Assembly (NCBI RefSeq): GCF_014905175.1
Contig: NC_057788.1
Location: 9,982,001-10,046,000, forward strand
Reading direction: 5' to 3'
Length of the DNA: 64,000 nt
Origin: Aphidius gifuensis
Lineage: Eukaryota; Arthropoda; Insecta; Hymenoptera; Braconidae
Below, in pieces: positions 1-13,059 of the stretch (within the stretch, counting starts at the first letter, position 1; every line of letters begins with the position of its first letter). The notes beneath the pieces were generated by a model. It had not been told where the DNA came from and searched no databases. It saw only the letters and a list, made by a program, of their open reading frames with translations. The position numbers and the translations under genes were made by a program.

Positions 1-293
1 GGGGTTCGGACCCGATCGTGGATCTCGGTCGCATAAATTTGTTTTAATTGCCAGCGACGTTACATTTTGCTTTAATTATGCCGCATTATCTGGGAGGTAA
101 ATTAGGTAGGTAGGTCCAGCTTTGCCGTCTCTGTATTTATATATTATATATATATCTTATATATACATATATTTCTCTTATACCTCATTCACTCACTCCA
201 TTTACTTTGGATTATTCCTTGTCGATATATACCATACAATTCGCTTTTGCCTCCCTTTAATAAAATCCCTTGCTCTCCCTTTCCCCCATTGCA

Positions 294-313
294 TCCTCCT
301 CCTCCTCCTCCTC
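294..313. repeat. (CCT)n microsatellite
   Basis: Six tandem CCT triplets within a polypyrimidine stretch. Confidence 0.85.
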
Positions 314-1427
314 TCACCCCTTTATAAACTGCACTTTCTTCCCCTATATATACATTTTTTTTTTTTTTTTTCATTTTACTTTTTATTAATTTATATTTAT
401 TTTACTTTCTCGAATTTTTTTTTTTCTTCTCTTATATATTTTTTGTATTTTATTGTTCTTTGTTTGACCAAAAAAAACTCCAGGCAAATAAATCAATAAA
501 TACGAATAAGATCTTTTCTTAGTTGAGAAAAGTTTATATATATTTTTTTTTTCTTTTCAAACAAATAATATATTTATTATTTTAGTGTAGATACGAGAGT
601 AAAGATATTTGTTAGATTGAAAATTAGCTTCAGAAAAAAAAGGTGTATATAAAAAAGGACTTGCAAGTTATAGTTTTATAAATTTTTTTAAAAATTATTA
701 ACCATTTAAAGTACTAATAATAGACAGTTACAAAAACCTATATAATACTTGAAATTAATTTAAGAAAAAATAAATAAAAAAATATCAAATTTTTTATAAT
801 ATTTTATCACATTTAACCAATAATTTAACTTTTTATTCTCAAAGTATCATTTCATCTTTATTTTTTTTTTTAAATTCTTTTTTATAACACTCTTTTCTTG
901 CATTTAACCCTTTTTATTTATTTTCACAATATATATAAACCTTCAGTATACATTTAGCCATACACCTTATGGCCGCGTTATTTATGCTGGGTCTGGCTAA
1001 TAAACATATGAACGCCCGTTTCTTCCCACACACTTTGTCGCGAGTATTTTCAAGCTCAAGTTTTTCAACACCAACAACAACAACAACTACCACCAATCAC
1101 AAACACAAATATATAATATATAAATGTGTTAATGTATGACTATATATACTTACTATCACTTAAAAAAAATAACCAAAAGTCCAAAGACTACCCACCAATA
1201 CCATTTAAACTTGTCCATTGTCTCTCCCAGCTTATTAACACCCCATTCAACAATTCTCAAATTTATTATAATTCTTTTTTTATTTTTCATATATATTTCC
1301 TACATAAAATATATATAATTTTTTGTTTTTTAAATTTTTTTTTTTTTTTGTGTCAGTGCATTCTTTTATACTTGCGCGACCATCATCGAAAATACTTGAA
1401 ATATTTTTTTTCAATTTAAATTTTTAA

Positions 1428-1446
1428 ACACACACACACACACACA
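1428..1446. repeat. (CA)n microsatellite
   Basis: Uninterrupted CA dinucleotides, about nine units, in A+T-rich DNA. Confidence 0.9.
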
Positions 1447-4400
1447 TAAGATTATGTCCTATTATAAATTCAAATATAAAAGTATTATACTTGCGAGTGT
1501 GTGAAAATATTTTTGTATCCATTCTTGATAAATAAATAATTCAAAAAAAAAAAAAATTAAAAATCACACATAGTCTTGTTTAGTATTTCTCTGTTCATTT
1601 CATCGTTTCGTTTTCAGGTTATTTGTGATATAAATATATCTGTCTTTGTTTTAAACATTTGAAAAAAATAAAAATAAAAAAAAAATAACCCTTCGAGTGA
1701 TTTGTGAAGACGCTCCCGCGCTCGTAATCACGTGGGATCTTTGGACTGTCGTTTCTCAACAGTCTTTGGTGTGTGCTTGCACTTGGTTATAAAGAGCGAA
1801 TGACACAAAAGTAACTAAAAGGGTTGCATAAAGGGATGCTTGAAAGATGAGACTAAAAGAATGATAGTAAATTCGTAAAATCAAATGATTAAGAAAAATA
1901 AAAAAATATATATATATACTGTCAAAAGCCCTTGGTGTATTTGTAAGATGTAGGGAGAAAAGAGAAGGCTTTTGGCTTGAATCAAAAACAAGAACCATGA
2001 GATTTCTTATTGTTATTATAGGCCGAGTGATGGGCATCCAAGATCATGGCATGTTTATGCGTTCAGATTCAATGTGGCCTTGAATGCATTTCTGCCATCC
2101 CGAAACCAAAGAAACTTGCTTCTCTTTTCTTTCAATTTTTTTTTCTTCAACAAATAGTATTTTTTTTTTTTTTCTCTCTCTCTTGCTATGTAACATTGCG
2201 TTCGTTTATATATATCCTCACAAGTCAAAGTTATCTTCTTGTTTATTTTATTTTTTTCATAAACGTATATATTTTATTTAATGATTTATTATTATTATAT
2301 TTTTTAATTTTCTTTTTAACCATGACTACTTTTAATTTGGAAATAAAATAAACATTTTTAAAATAATTATGAGAATAGAGTAGATCGGGGAGGGAGGTGG
2401 GTGGATTTTAAGTTCTCACGAAATGTATTTCATGAAAAATTGAAAAAAAAAAAAAATTATATAAATTATACTCTTGCGTGTGATTATATTTTTTTTATAT
2501 AAAAATTTGTGCACAACAGTTGTGTTGTTGCCCTGCAGAAACATCAGGAACTCAAAAGTTTTCAATGTACCTTTTTTATTTTAATTCTCGTCTATTGGAT
2601 ATATATTTGAACACTATATAATTATGCAAGAAGAGTATACAACCCCTTATTTTCTTATTCTTATAAACTTCAACGATATATATCGACAATTTAAAGTGTC
2701 ATACTGTCAGTTACAATGGATTATAATGGATATAAAATAAAATAATAAAAATTCAATTTGAATTAAAAATAAAAATAATGAAGCTGGTGGGCTTGATGGA
2801 GAGAAAATAATGATAAATCAAGATGTTAAAATAATAAAAATAAAAAAAAAAAAAAGGTAAAATAAATATAATATATAATAACAATGATAATAAAGTGTGT
2901 GTTTATGACACGGTCGTTTGCAGATGCTACATTATTAAGAGGCCGATGAGATGGTGACGATTCAGGGCGTGGCAGGTAACTGCGGGGAGCCTCTGTTGAG
3001 AATAAATTAAATGAACCTGCAGGGAGTGTGATCGCGCTTTTATTCTCGCGACAGAGACGAGTTATTATTTCCTAATTGATTGAGTAAATATATATATACA
3101 AACTTTGAATATATCAACGCCCTCTCAATAAATATACATTTGTGTTTATTTTTGTCTTTTTTTAAAAATATATATAAACGCCCATTTTTAATAATCAATT
3201 TTTCATTTAAATTAAATTATCTTTTTCAATTTAACAGTGGCAAAAATCTGTCTCTTTATTTAAATATTAATATAGACATATTAAATTTACAATAAAAAGC
3301 TTTTTAATTAAATAGAAAAAATAGAATTTTTTTAAATTAATTTTTCAATAATTTATTTAAATAAAATTGGGTCAAATTTTTTTAGAAAATTTAATTTAAA
3401 AGTTTAATATATTTTATATAAATTATTAACTACCCTGAGAATAATTTGATACATGTCTGAACATCTAACAGTAAAGATTTAATAAAAAAAAAAAAATGAA
3501 ATAGTTGAAAAAAAAAAAAGAAAAATTCATTAGCATAAATTAGCGACTGATTTAATCATAAATGGAAATGAAAAATAATAAAAAAAATAATAATAAAAAA
3601 AAAAAAAAAAGTGTGTATTGGCAGAATGAATCGAATGGGTTGAGAGTTGGATGAAACGATCGTGTACAGCAGCGCCCAACATCTCTCGATCCCGGTGGTC
3701 CCACGGCGTACAGTGACTTCGATCGATAATCGCAAACGTGCGCACCCGCTAATCTCCAATCGATAGGACAACAACTACTATATATAAATACACTTATTAT
3801 ACTATTATATAGATTATCCAACTACACTTGAAGTACACTAAAAACTTGTTTATATATATTTATACATTTTTCCATTTGTTTTTTTTTTTTTCTTTGCTAA
3901 TTTTAAAATCTCATATTTATTTGTATCGTTATGTATATTATCAAGAATATTTATAATATTATATATTATTTTAAATATTTAATTCAAGTTTTGTTAAATT
4001 ATGAGATACATAACAGGATGTGTGTGTTTTGAGCCGACGGGGCACAAAGACACAGGTCAGGTATGTAAATTAGAATATAATGTGTGACGGTTTTTATCAA
4101 AGAACAGAAAAAAAAAAATATTAAAAAATGTATGGTTAAAAATTATATGTATATTTATATTTTATACCTGATGATGATGATTATAATTATAATTATTATT
4201 CATCTTTTGCGGTTAGAAAAAAATGTCATGCAATCGTGTTTATTTATTTTTTTTTTTTAAATGGATACAAATTAACCCCTTTAACCTGAAGCTCAATTTA
4301 GATTCTAACGAGCCAAATATATTTTACTTGATTATTTCGATATTATATACACACCCTGTGAGATAAAAATCTAAATGATTTTTTTTAAAAAAAAAAAAGA

Positions 4401-7400
4401 ATATTAGATATAAAATACGAAGAATTTTAAAATCATTCATATAAAATTTAAGTGACAAGATAAAATTTAAAAACAATAGATTTTTTATTTTTATTTGTTT
4501 ATTTTTTTATTATAAGATATTTTTTTAAATATAATATATCCAAAGTGTGTATAAGTGTCATAAAAAAATTTATATTTTTTAAGATAAATTTTTTAAAAGC
4601 ATCATTGAAAAATGCAAGTTTTTTTGGAAATAAAATGATGTCTCTTCTTCATGGTATAGCGTATTTTATTTTTCCAAGAAATTATAATTAATATAGTGGC
4701 AAAATTACAAAGCTAAAAAAAAATACATATAAATGATTTTAATCGTTATAACAATGATAAATATACAACATTGAAATTGAAAAATAAAAAAACCTTCGAT
4801 GTTATATTATTGTAGGGTTATATCGTCATGAGGGCAATATTTTTTAATACGGTAATAAACGTTGTATGGCCAATAATAAAGTGATATAATAAAAAAAAAA
4901 AAATATAAACAAAAAAACATAAAATAAATAAATAATAATAACGAGAGGATAGTCGCGCCAAGTTGCCGCTGGGAGTTTATTGCAAAAATTGCCATAATAT
5001 TATAAATCCCAACTACCTTGTTGATGATGATGATGATGGTCATGATAAAGCCCACTCAAAACCATTAAAAAGTCAAAGTTAAAAATTTAAAAAAAAACAA
5101 GCTACAAAATATTAATATTTTTTATTACATTTTAATAATAAAAAAATTAAATAAATTGATTATTGAAAGAGATAATAATTTTATATTTGAAGAAAAAAAA
5201 AAAATAATAATAAATGTTATTATTGTTTATTACATTGATAGTCAAATAAATTTATATGTCATTTTGATGTATAAATAATTTTTTTTTTGCATATATAGTC
5301 GCAAGATATATATAAGAATAATGATACGTTAATAAATAAAGTCAGAAGCTGATATTTCATATAAATATATCCGGTGCTAACTCATCGCACAACGACCCTT
5401 TACGTCAGTTTTTAATTTTAACTACTTTTTTCTTACTACGTGGACCAAAAGGGATTCACGATCAAGAAAAAAATAATGTTTAAATAAAAATAAATATATA
5501 TAAAAAATAAGATGAGGAGATTGAGGGTAGGCAAAATAAAGAGAGATACCTAGCTTATATGGTGTATATAATTTTATCAAACTAACCGATCTTGGAGACA
5601 TTGGCATGGGCCCCAAATATTGCGCCCCGAATACATAAGAAAATAAAAAACCATTAAAAAAACATACAAATAAAATATATAGATGTGTCTTTCTCAAGAT
5701 CAAAATAAAAAAAAATTAATAGAACATAAAAATATAGTCTAAAAAAAAAAATATTATCTTTTTTTCTGACGAATTATAATGATACAATTTTTTGAATAAA
5801 AAAATTTAAAAAAACAAATCAACATATATTTTAATATAAAAAAAATATTTGATGCATACTTGGAGGTTTGTGTTTCCTTTATATAGATTTCTAGAATGTT
5901 GTAAATCAAACGTTAATGGGGTACCATGTTCAAAAGCATAAAGATGCTGAAAACAACAAGGTATATATAACGATAAAGATTAAATTTATAAAAGTCCAAT
6001 GATGACTCGCCCATCACTTTGTTTTAACGAATTATTATTGTTTTTTTTTTTAAATTTAAATCATATGAAAATACACTTGTTATTTTAAATAATAATTAAT
6101 TCTTTTAATTATATATTTAAAAATTTATATTATTGAATTTTTTTATTGCAAATTTTTATGTATTTTTCTTCGTATTTATAACTTGATGCCATAAACGAGA
6201 TTAATACAGGGTTGTATATGATAAAATTTCGAGAAAATAAAATAAAAAAAAAAAAAGGCAAATAAATATATAAACGAATTAAAATGATGGAAATATTTTT
6301 TTGAAATTTTTTTTATACTCAACATGCGACTTTGTTTTATATATGGTATATATTTGCGCGATGATTTTTCAGAATTTGATGCATGACTAGAGTATAATAC
6401 CATTTAGGGAATGTTGATATAACATGGTTCAAATATATATATAGTTGTAGTAGTGATATAAGTATATATAAAAGTAAAAGAGAAGAGCACGCGTTTAAAT
6501 TTCTTCCTGACCTGACTTGCTCAGTTTGTCTGAATGTGAGCACGTGCGTATCTCGTAAAATTGTAGCCAGACAACTTCTTGTATTATTTCCGTAAATGTT
6601 TGTATTTAATAGTTTATACTGGTATTGACTTTGTGTTAATGTATATCGAGTTGCAAACTGGACACCTATACATGTATTTATTTATTTTCACAACTTAAAT
6701 GTGATTATAAATAAAATAAAAAAAAAAAATTTTTAAATATAAATAAAAATTTTGTCTCGAGGGAAAAAGAGATAAATATATATATAAAAAGGTGGAAAAT
6801 CATATCGAGTTGTTGTCCTCCAGGTGGTAAGTTGAGTGTACATGTTTGCCATGTTACATCTCGTTTTCCCTACATAGATTTATATCAATATAAAAAGCAA
6901 GTAATAAAAGTTGACAGACTTTGCCTGTCTTGGATATTTCATACCACGTACATGATACATTATAAAAAGATGATTTATAACAATTTTGGTTCTTCATCGT
7001 CGTTCCAGTAATCAACCATTTGACAAATAAAAATAGAAAAAAATTAATTTATATTCCAACTATTTTTCATATAAAAAACTCACAATTTTATATAATGATA
7101 AATTATTGTTTATGGTATTTCTACTGCTCACAGACTTTTCAAAGAAAATAAAATAAAATAAATATATTTTTTTGATGAAAATTTAATTTACTATAATAGT
7201 CAATAGTCTAGTCATTATTTATAAAAATAAATATTAATTTATTTATGCTTAAAAATAGAGCAAAAGGTGGAATTTAAAATAGAGAAATTTGTATGTTATT
7301 TTATCATCATGTTTGCTAATTTTAATGCTAATTATTTCGACAAATAAAATGATAAATCATTTTCGAAATAGCAGCAATAGATAAATAGTCAATTGATTTT

Positions 7401-9262
7401 TAGGTACTTACTTTTTGTTGAATAACATTGAAGAGATCTGGAGCTGGATAAAAAAGATCCAGTAATCAAGTGTGTTCTGATAAATTAAAAATCAAAATAA
7501 TCAATAAATTTATCATTTAAATAGTTTTTTAAAAATATATCAAAAAAGTTTAATATCACATCATTATAATAAGCACTCGACATACTTCAAATACAAATAA
7601 AAAAATATCCTTGAAATTAAATTTAAAAAAAAGATGTTAACAAAAATATATATATATTTCACATATTTATAATAATTGTTTCGTTTGAATTATCCCAAAC
7701 GAACACACATTTAGCAGCTGCAAGAAATATTTTCTAATATTTTTTTTCTCATCTTCATTTCTTGGCAAATATATTACGAAGCCACACGACACTATCTTCT
7801 CCCCATTCAAGGCCAAAAAGAATAAGTAAAATATTTCAAACTAATAATCTTTGAAGCATAAAATTTACCGCAACAAGTTTTGTCTCCATACGAATAATAA
7901 ACCAAGGATCTACCAAGGATCTACTGAAAATTTCAAACCATCCGTCACCCAAAAAATACATGTATATCTTGGTTTTTTTTTTTTTTCCGCTTTTATGTCA
8001 CACAGTGAGACTAAATAGAAAAGAAAAAAGAAACTATACAGCTAACCTTATTTTAAACCGTTTATTCACGCTCAACTGGATACTTCAAAATATTGTCGCA
8101 AAGATATTTCAACCCCTGATGATCTATAATCCTTAGGACATGCCATCTAAATGTTTTTGAATAATCACTGTCATTCATACATCATATAATTTTTGCACTT
8201 GTATTTAACAAAAAAAAAAAAAATCCTAGGAAATATTTCAAGTACATTTAAAAACTTCTTTCTTTAAAATTTTCATGGTTTAAAATATTTAAAGCATGAA
8301 AAATGAATAAAGATAAAGAAGATAGAAAAAAAAAAAAAAAAAAAATGGTAAAATATTATAATAAAATCTACAGGGACAAAGCAAAATTGTTTGAGCAATA
8401 CACAGAAGTAAAATGAAATGAAAAGATAAAGAAAAGGATCAAAAAACTAAGAAAGAGATAAATGAAAAAAAAAAAAAAAAAAAAATTTCGAGTATTACTT
8501 GTGATGGCCACCCTCAATTGTAAAATACACGAGAAATATTTTTGAAGGCAATAAATCACAATTAATTAGCAAAGCGTAATGATGTGGCATGTTGACTCCA
8601 ATTGCTACGAGGAAGAGAATGTTCGTGTTGGTAATATACGTGTATACCTACATTGCCCTGCAGCTTAAAACCTGCGCTTGCAAATAATAATAACAATAAC
8701 ATAAAATAATTGAAAATAAATAATTATTTTAAATATGATGAATCGCATTTAGTTATTGAATTTTAATAGCTTTTTTTAGTGTAAAAAATATTTAAAATGA
8801 TGAAAAAATAAAAACAAAATTGTTTTTTTTAAAAGAATATTTAAGTTTATCAAGTTGTTGTACTTTCTGTTAGCAAGTTTCATGCAATATGCGCATGTTT
8901 AACTGACCAAAGCTCTGTATTCGTTAAGTGAGAACAATACTTGGGTCTTTGAAAACGAAAATACATTGTATATGAAAGTGTCTTTGAAAAGACAGAGAGG
9001 ATCTCGTAAAAGGTTTGGTTGGTAACTTGGTTTGTTACTTGGTAGCTTAGCATACGATGTGGTCAGTTGAGAAACCAAAAGAGACTAGTCTCAAAGATAC
9101 ATAAGACACTTCAACAACGTAATATCAACTTGCCATTATTCACAAACTTGAACTTTTTTAATTATATCTTAATTAATTAAAAAATAAAATTTTAAATTCA
9201 TTTAAAAAAATAATAATTATACATCAAATATATCCTCTTTTTTTATTGTTTTAAAATTAATT

Positions 9263-9888
9263 TTACGTAGGTGGGACGCTTCGCGTCACCTACGTATTGG
9301 ATTTGTCTATCGAAAATTAAAAAAGGCTCTCATTTCTTAAGTAATTGCGTCAGAGACACTTCGTGTTAGAACCAAAAGAAGCGTATTTTCAATCTCTTTA
9401 ATTTGTATATTTTCGATTTTTTCTCAAATAATTATTAAAGTTGCCAGAGACAAAAATGTTAAAAACCTTTTTTTCTGTTTTTTTTTTTAAATATTAAATA
9501 ACTTTTTATCTGTAAGCGTGATCGATTTGCACCGACTAATTAAAAGTTTCCTTTTATTTTGATCTTTAAATCGCCACTATTTTGAAAACGATATCTTTAA
9601 AACTCACGGAGTTACTAGAATTCTAATAGAAAAATTTGATGTGGCTGTTTTTTTCCCGATTTACATTGGAACCCAACAAAATCATGTTTTGTGGAGATTC
9701 GACGCGCAGTGTTGGCAGCCCTGCTTAGTTCGTCTCACTCACACAGATAAACATATGTTTATGATAAAATTTCATAGTGTTGTGACTCAACAATATTACA
9801 TTTTATTTGAAAAAAAAAAAATTACACTAACTAATAATTGCACATAACCCACCGGAGTATTGAAAATTTTAATTTTCGTTATATATAA
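9263..9888 (+). repeat. Family A repeat, copy A1
   Basis: A dispersed element of about 0.62 kb. It opens with the hairpin ACGTAGGTGGGACGC-TTC-GCGTCACCTACGT and ends CGGAGTATTGAAAATTTTAA then TTTTCGTTATATAT. Boundaries come from comparing the five copies in this window. There are no terminal inverted repeats and no transposase. A 68-codon frame starting MAVFFPIYIGTQQNH is shared with A2, but A5 has a stop in it, so I do not call it a gene. Class unknown, non-autonomous. Confidence 0.85.
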
Positions 9889-10274
9889 TTTTATTTATTT
9901 ATTTATTGATATTATGAATATATTGATATTTAAAAAAGGAAAAAAATAAAATAAATAAAACACTTGGCATTTTAATAAATGTAAATGAAAAAAATATATA
10001 CTGAATTATGTTAAGTTTAAATTGATTTATTAATGCTTGAATAATCAATGCAATATATGTTAAAATAAATTGCAAAATAATAATAAAAAAATTATTAAAA
10101 AATGTGGGAATTATATGAATGTCATTGAAATATTGTAGACAATAAGATCTACTGTGTCTCGGAATTATTTAATCATGTATAAATTGTAAATGTAAAAAAA
10201 AATTTATTTATTTATTTACTGTTAATAATTCTTTGTATTACGTCATTGTATACTATCTAAATTCAAGCATCAAT

Positions 10275-11600
10275 ATTGAAATTGTTATTATAAAAATGTG
10301 AAAAATACGTAGATTAATTTATAATTTTAATGATAATATATTTCCAATTTAATATAAATATATATAATTTATCAATATATATTTTACATAATATATAAAT
10401 TATTAAAAATAAAATGCATAAAAATACATATGTATTTATATAAAAATATATTAATGTATATGTATATAATTTTATCAATTAATTATTCATATTCAGATAC
10501 TATAAATTTTTACAGATGTATACAGTTATGGATTCTCGATTGTACAATTAATTTCATATAACAATATAAAATTAACAAATATATGTATGTTTTAATTTGT
10601 ATTAAACAAGGATAATTCAATTATTATATCAAAGTATATTGAATATATTATAATAAATAATAATAAATTAATATGAAATCTGTATATAAATAAGAATACA
10701 TTTGTATATATGGCCGCGTTGGAAATAAGCCGCGATTCGTAATTATTATAGTAAGTTCTTACGCTCTTGGTGTTGCTGTATACATATATTGGCACCGGCA
10801 TAGATTATACATACGATGGTCAATATAATATCATGTAAAGACAATACAAATCTATGTAAATTTTAATATAAAATTCAACGAGAATATGAAATTGTTATTA
10901 TAAAAATGTGAAAAATACGTAGACGTAATTTTCCATTCGACCTGAATTGTATTTCCAATTTAATTCAGTCACATCAACGCATCATCATCATCATTATTTT
11001 AAATAACTTTGAATATTTTTTTAGCCTGGATTGACTCCAAATAAATTTCTAAAACAAATTCCATTTAAATATATTTTTCAAAATTAAATAAAATAAAAAT
11101 GCATATTATTCAAAGATATATGTATTTCCTTTTTTTTAAAAAAATTTTTATCATTTTACATTGAATCGCGAGACTGGAACGCCGAGATATTTCGGCAGCC
11201 GTGAGAGAGTATCAAGCGATTCTCGAAGACGACGACGACAACAACGATGAATTTCCATAATATTCAAATGGCTAAAATGCGCGAATCTTGGATGGCTTTT
11301 TAGGGTATGAAAAAACGTATAAAAACAGGGTTGACAAGTAGAGAAGGAAAGGGTGGGAAAAAAATAAAAAATAAAAGAGAAAAATGAATAAAAAATAAAA
11401 AAATAATAATAATAAAATAAGAAGAGTGTGTTTGGTATAGAAGTGGCGCGCGTTGGAAATAAGCCGCGAGTCGGACCGCGCATAGTCGAGGTTCTGGCGC
11501 TCTTGGTGTTGCTCGTTGACATATTTATCGGCGGCACCGGCACCTGCGAATAAACCGACGATGGTCAATATAACATAGGGGTGAGAAAGAGAAAGCAATA
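10275..11600. repeat. Old tandem duplication, about 0.6-0.75 kb per copy
   Basis: GAAATTGTTATTATAAAAATG with the following AAAAATACGTAG occurs at about 10278 and 10888. The block at 10690-10860 repeats at 11443-11610. The two pairs are in the same order, 0.6 to 0.75 kb apart, so a segment was duplicated in tandem. The left copy has drifted strongly to A+T and the right one has kept its G+C. Confidence 0.6.
10690..10860 (-). pseudogene. A+T-decayed duplicate of the 11443-11610 segment
   Basis: It shares ATGGTCAATATAA, GCTCTTGGTGTTGCT and CGTTGGAAATAAGCCGCGA (plus strand) with 11443-11610, in the same order and orientation. It has many G/C to A/T changes and indels. The translated frame is broken; only fragments such as ESRLISNA survive. 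Confidence 0.65.
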
Positions 11601-11610
11601 CAAGGGGTTG
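11443..11610 (-). CDS. Coding-like GC-rich exon candidate (hydrophobic start, then polar)
   Basis: A 56-codon frame after a possible acceptor (ACTTTAG at about 11611) runs QPLVLLSLSHPYVILTIVGL, then FAGAGAADKYVNEQHQERQN, then LDYARSDSRLISNARH. It would give one membrane or signal segment followed by a charged tail. Third codon positions are mostly C or G, which is striking in this A+T-rich window and supports selection. Against it, no good donor follows: the frame enters poly-T, low-complexity sequence and continues open to 11272. A decayed copy of the same segment lies at 10690-10860. I do not recognise the protein. It may be a short exon or the edge of a regulatory island. Confidence 0.35.
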
Positions 11611-12232
11611 CTAAAGTTAAAGTGAGATAAAAATAATTCAACCTAGCGCGACAGAGTGAGAACTTTTATATAAAAAAAATTTAAAAAAAAAAGAGATTGT
11701 ATAGTGCGCTGGCATTCTTTTCGTCTTTTCAAACTGCTTACAATCATTTTATTCATCCAATCTTATGCACACAAAATAACCATCAATATATACAAATATA
11801 TATTTATTCATATATGTTCATTTTAATACGCCAAATGTTATAATAAATCTTTTAAATTTAATTCACTATTTATTCGACATATTGAATATTACATTTTGGT
11901 CAAATAATTTTATGGTATGTTTTTTTTTTTTTTTAAATAATATATACAATAGGTATACAATTGGATTTCACCATCAGTTCATCTCCTTAGATATTTTTTT
12001 TTTTTGCTTTTTTAGGTATATATATTCTTGCTATTCTTTAATACGCAAACAACCGAAACGAGATCAAGTTATAAATAAATGTACTTTTTTCTATTTTATT
12101 TAAATAATTTATATTTTTTATTTTGCCAAATGGACAATGGGATCTTATCATGAATTTCATTGCAATATTTTTGCATTGAAAAAAATAAATATATATATAT
12201 ATATTTATATACAAAAAATTCAAAGTTACATT
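11611..12232. other. A+T-rich gap, nothing recognised
   Basis: Low-complexity sequence with poly-T runs between the two candidate exons; no repeat family member and no convincing frame. Confidence 0.55.
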
Positions 12233-12331
12233 CTATCGAACTATGAGATCTTTCATGATTTCACTTTGATCATTATCAGCAACAGCTTCAACGACGGATC
12301 TTAATAAATTGCCTCTTTCTTGCGGCCCTTT
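12233..12331 (-). CDS. Candidate terminal coding exon (C-terminal 32 residues)
   Basis: A short minus-strand frame preceded by a stop at 12332-12334 encodes KGPQERGNLLRSVVEAVADN, then DQSEIMKDLIVR and a TAG stop. The residue mix (E, A, V, D, N, S and amphipathic spacing) and codons look like real protein rather than translated A+T noise. The exon could begin at an AG between 12310 and 12330, but the polypyrimidine tract there is poor. The upstream exons, if any, would lie at higher coordinates; I could not identify them. The product is not recognised. Confidence 0.3.
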   Translation of the reverse strand, partial: KGPQERGNLLRSVVEAVADNDQSEIMKDLIVR

Positions 12332-12546
12332 TTATATATTTATTCCCCTTTTTCCCCCCATTATATTAACACCTCTATTTTTTGTTTATTATGTACAATA
12401 CGTATTCATTTATTTATTTAAAAAATTGAAAAAGTTTTCCGCAAAATGCAACTGTAAAAGTTTAATTTTTCAAATTTATTGATATTTATTTTGTTGTTTT
12501 GAATAGAGGATAAAGTTTAAATAAAAAAATTTCGAATCATCTTTAA

Positions 12547-13055
12547 GGAGGTTATGCACAAATTCATTGCGGGTGTTGCGGGGCGCTTCTGACGTCACAG
12601 ACAAAACTGAAATCGGGCTACACTGTAAAAAAATAAAGTGAAAAGTGCCTGCGCCCCGTATACAATATATGGGACTGCGGGTATGTGTGTGTGTGTTTGA
12701 ACATGCCATACGTTGCCACATCTAATTTTTGTAAAGTTTATAATTAATTACTCATTAATTGACCGATCAACATATGAAAATTTTTCGCGCAATTAATAAA
12801 ACTCGGTTTCTAGTATATGTGTGATTTTTTTCAAGACTTTTTCATCATTTTTTCTATCCGAAAAAAATGGTTGAAATCTCCATAAGAGCCAATGTTAAAT
12901 ATTATTTTCAATAATTAATTACAAAAAATTCAACTGATCAACATAAGAAAATAATTATACCGTTGTATTCAGAATGAAAAGATTTGACTGTGTACAAAAT
13001 TTTAGAACATTCTCATTATATTTAAAAAAAAAAAAGTGATAGCTGCATAGCCTCC
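12547..13055. mobile_element. Family B MITE, copy B1 (TTAA target)
   Basis: A 509-bp element. The 12-bp terminal inverted repeats are GGAGGTTATGCA and TGCATAGCCTCC (one mismatch), flanked on both sides by TTAA (12543-12546 and 13056-13059). TTAA duplication is typical of the piggyBac and Kolobok superfamilies; the end sequence does not settle which. It carries no transposase. Internal landmarks are TGACGTCA, a palindrome identical to a CRE/ATF site, GCGCCCCGTATACAATATAT, and a short (GT)n. Confidence 0.9.
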
Positions 13056-13059
13056 TTAA

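Larger units (their letters stand above)
1..9262. other. A+T-rich stretch without a supported gene
   Basis: Mostly poly-A/poly-T runs and TA-rich sequence. Small G+C-richer islands lie at 1-103, 960-1080, 1700-1760, 2900-3060, 3620-3770 and 5560-5640. The one at 1-103 has an open frame 2 up to a possible donor CTGGGAG|GTAAAT and could be an exon end cut by the window. The one at 2920-2980 is bounded by splice-like GTTTGCAG and GGCAG|GTAACT but has stops in all frames. CACGTG lies at 1729-1734. No protein recognised. Confidence 0.6.

Noticed and set aside
122..499. 125-codon open frame
   Set aside because: Composed of F, Y, I, L and S from poly-T and TA repeats; no protein character.
2921..2980. 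Exon-like block between GTTTGCAG and GGCAG|GTAACT
   Set aside because: All three frames have stops within 52 nt; could only be an untranslated exon.
3530..3821. GC island with three overlapping minus frames
   Set aside because: All three frames are open, which shows only that the patch is G+C-rich; no frame has a recognised motif or splice sites.
5422..5703. 93-codon minus frame with a hydrophobic start and GAQYLGPMPMSPRSV
   Set aside because: No ATG at the start, no acceptor, and the second half is A+T noise.
9641..9847. 68-codon frame conserved between repeat copies A1 and A2
   Set aside because: Similarity is explained by the repeat itself, and copy A5 has a stop inside the frame while A3 is deleted there.
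12476..12721. 81-codon minus frame recurring in all four family B MITEs
   Set aside because: It lies inside a non-autonomous MITE, runs through a (GT)n stretch and has no transposase motif; shared only because the copies are recent.
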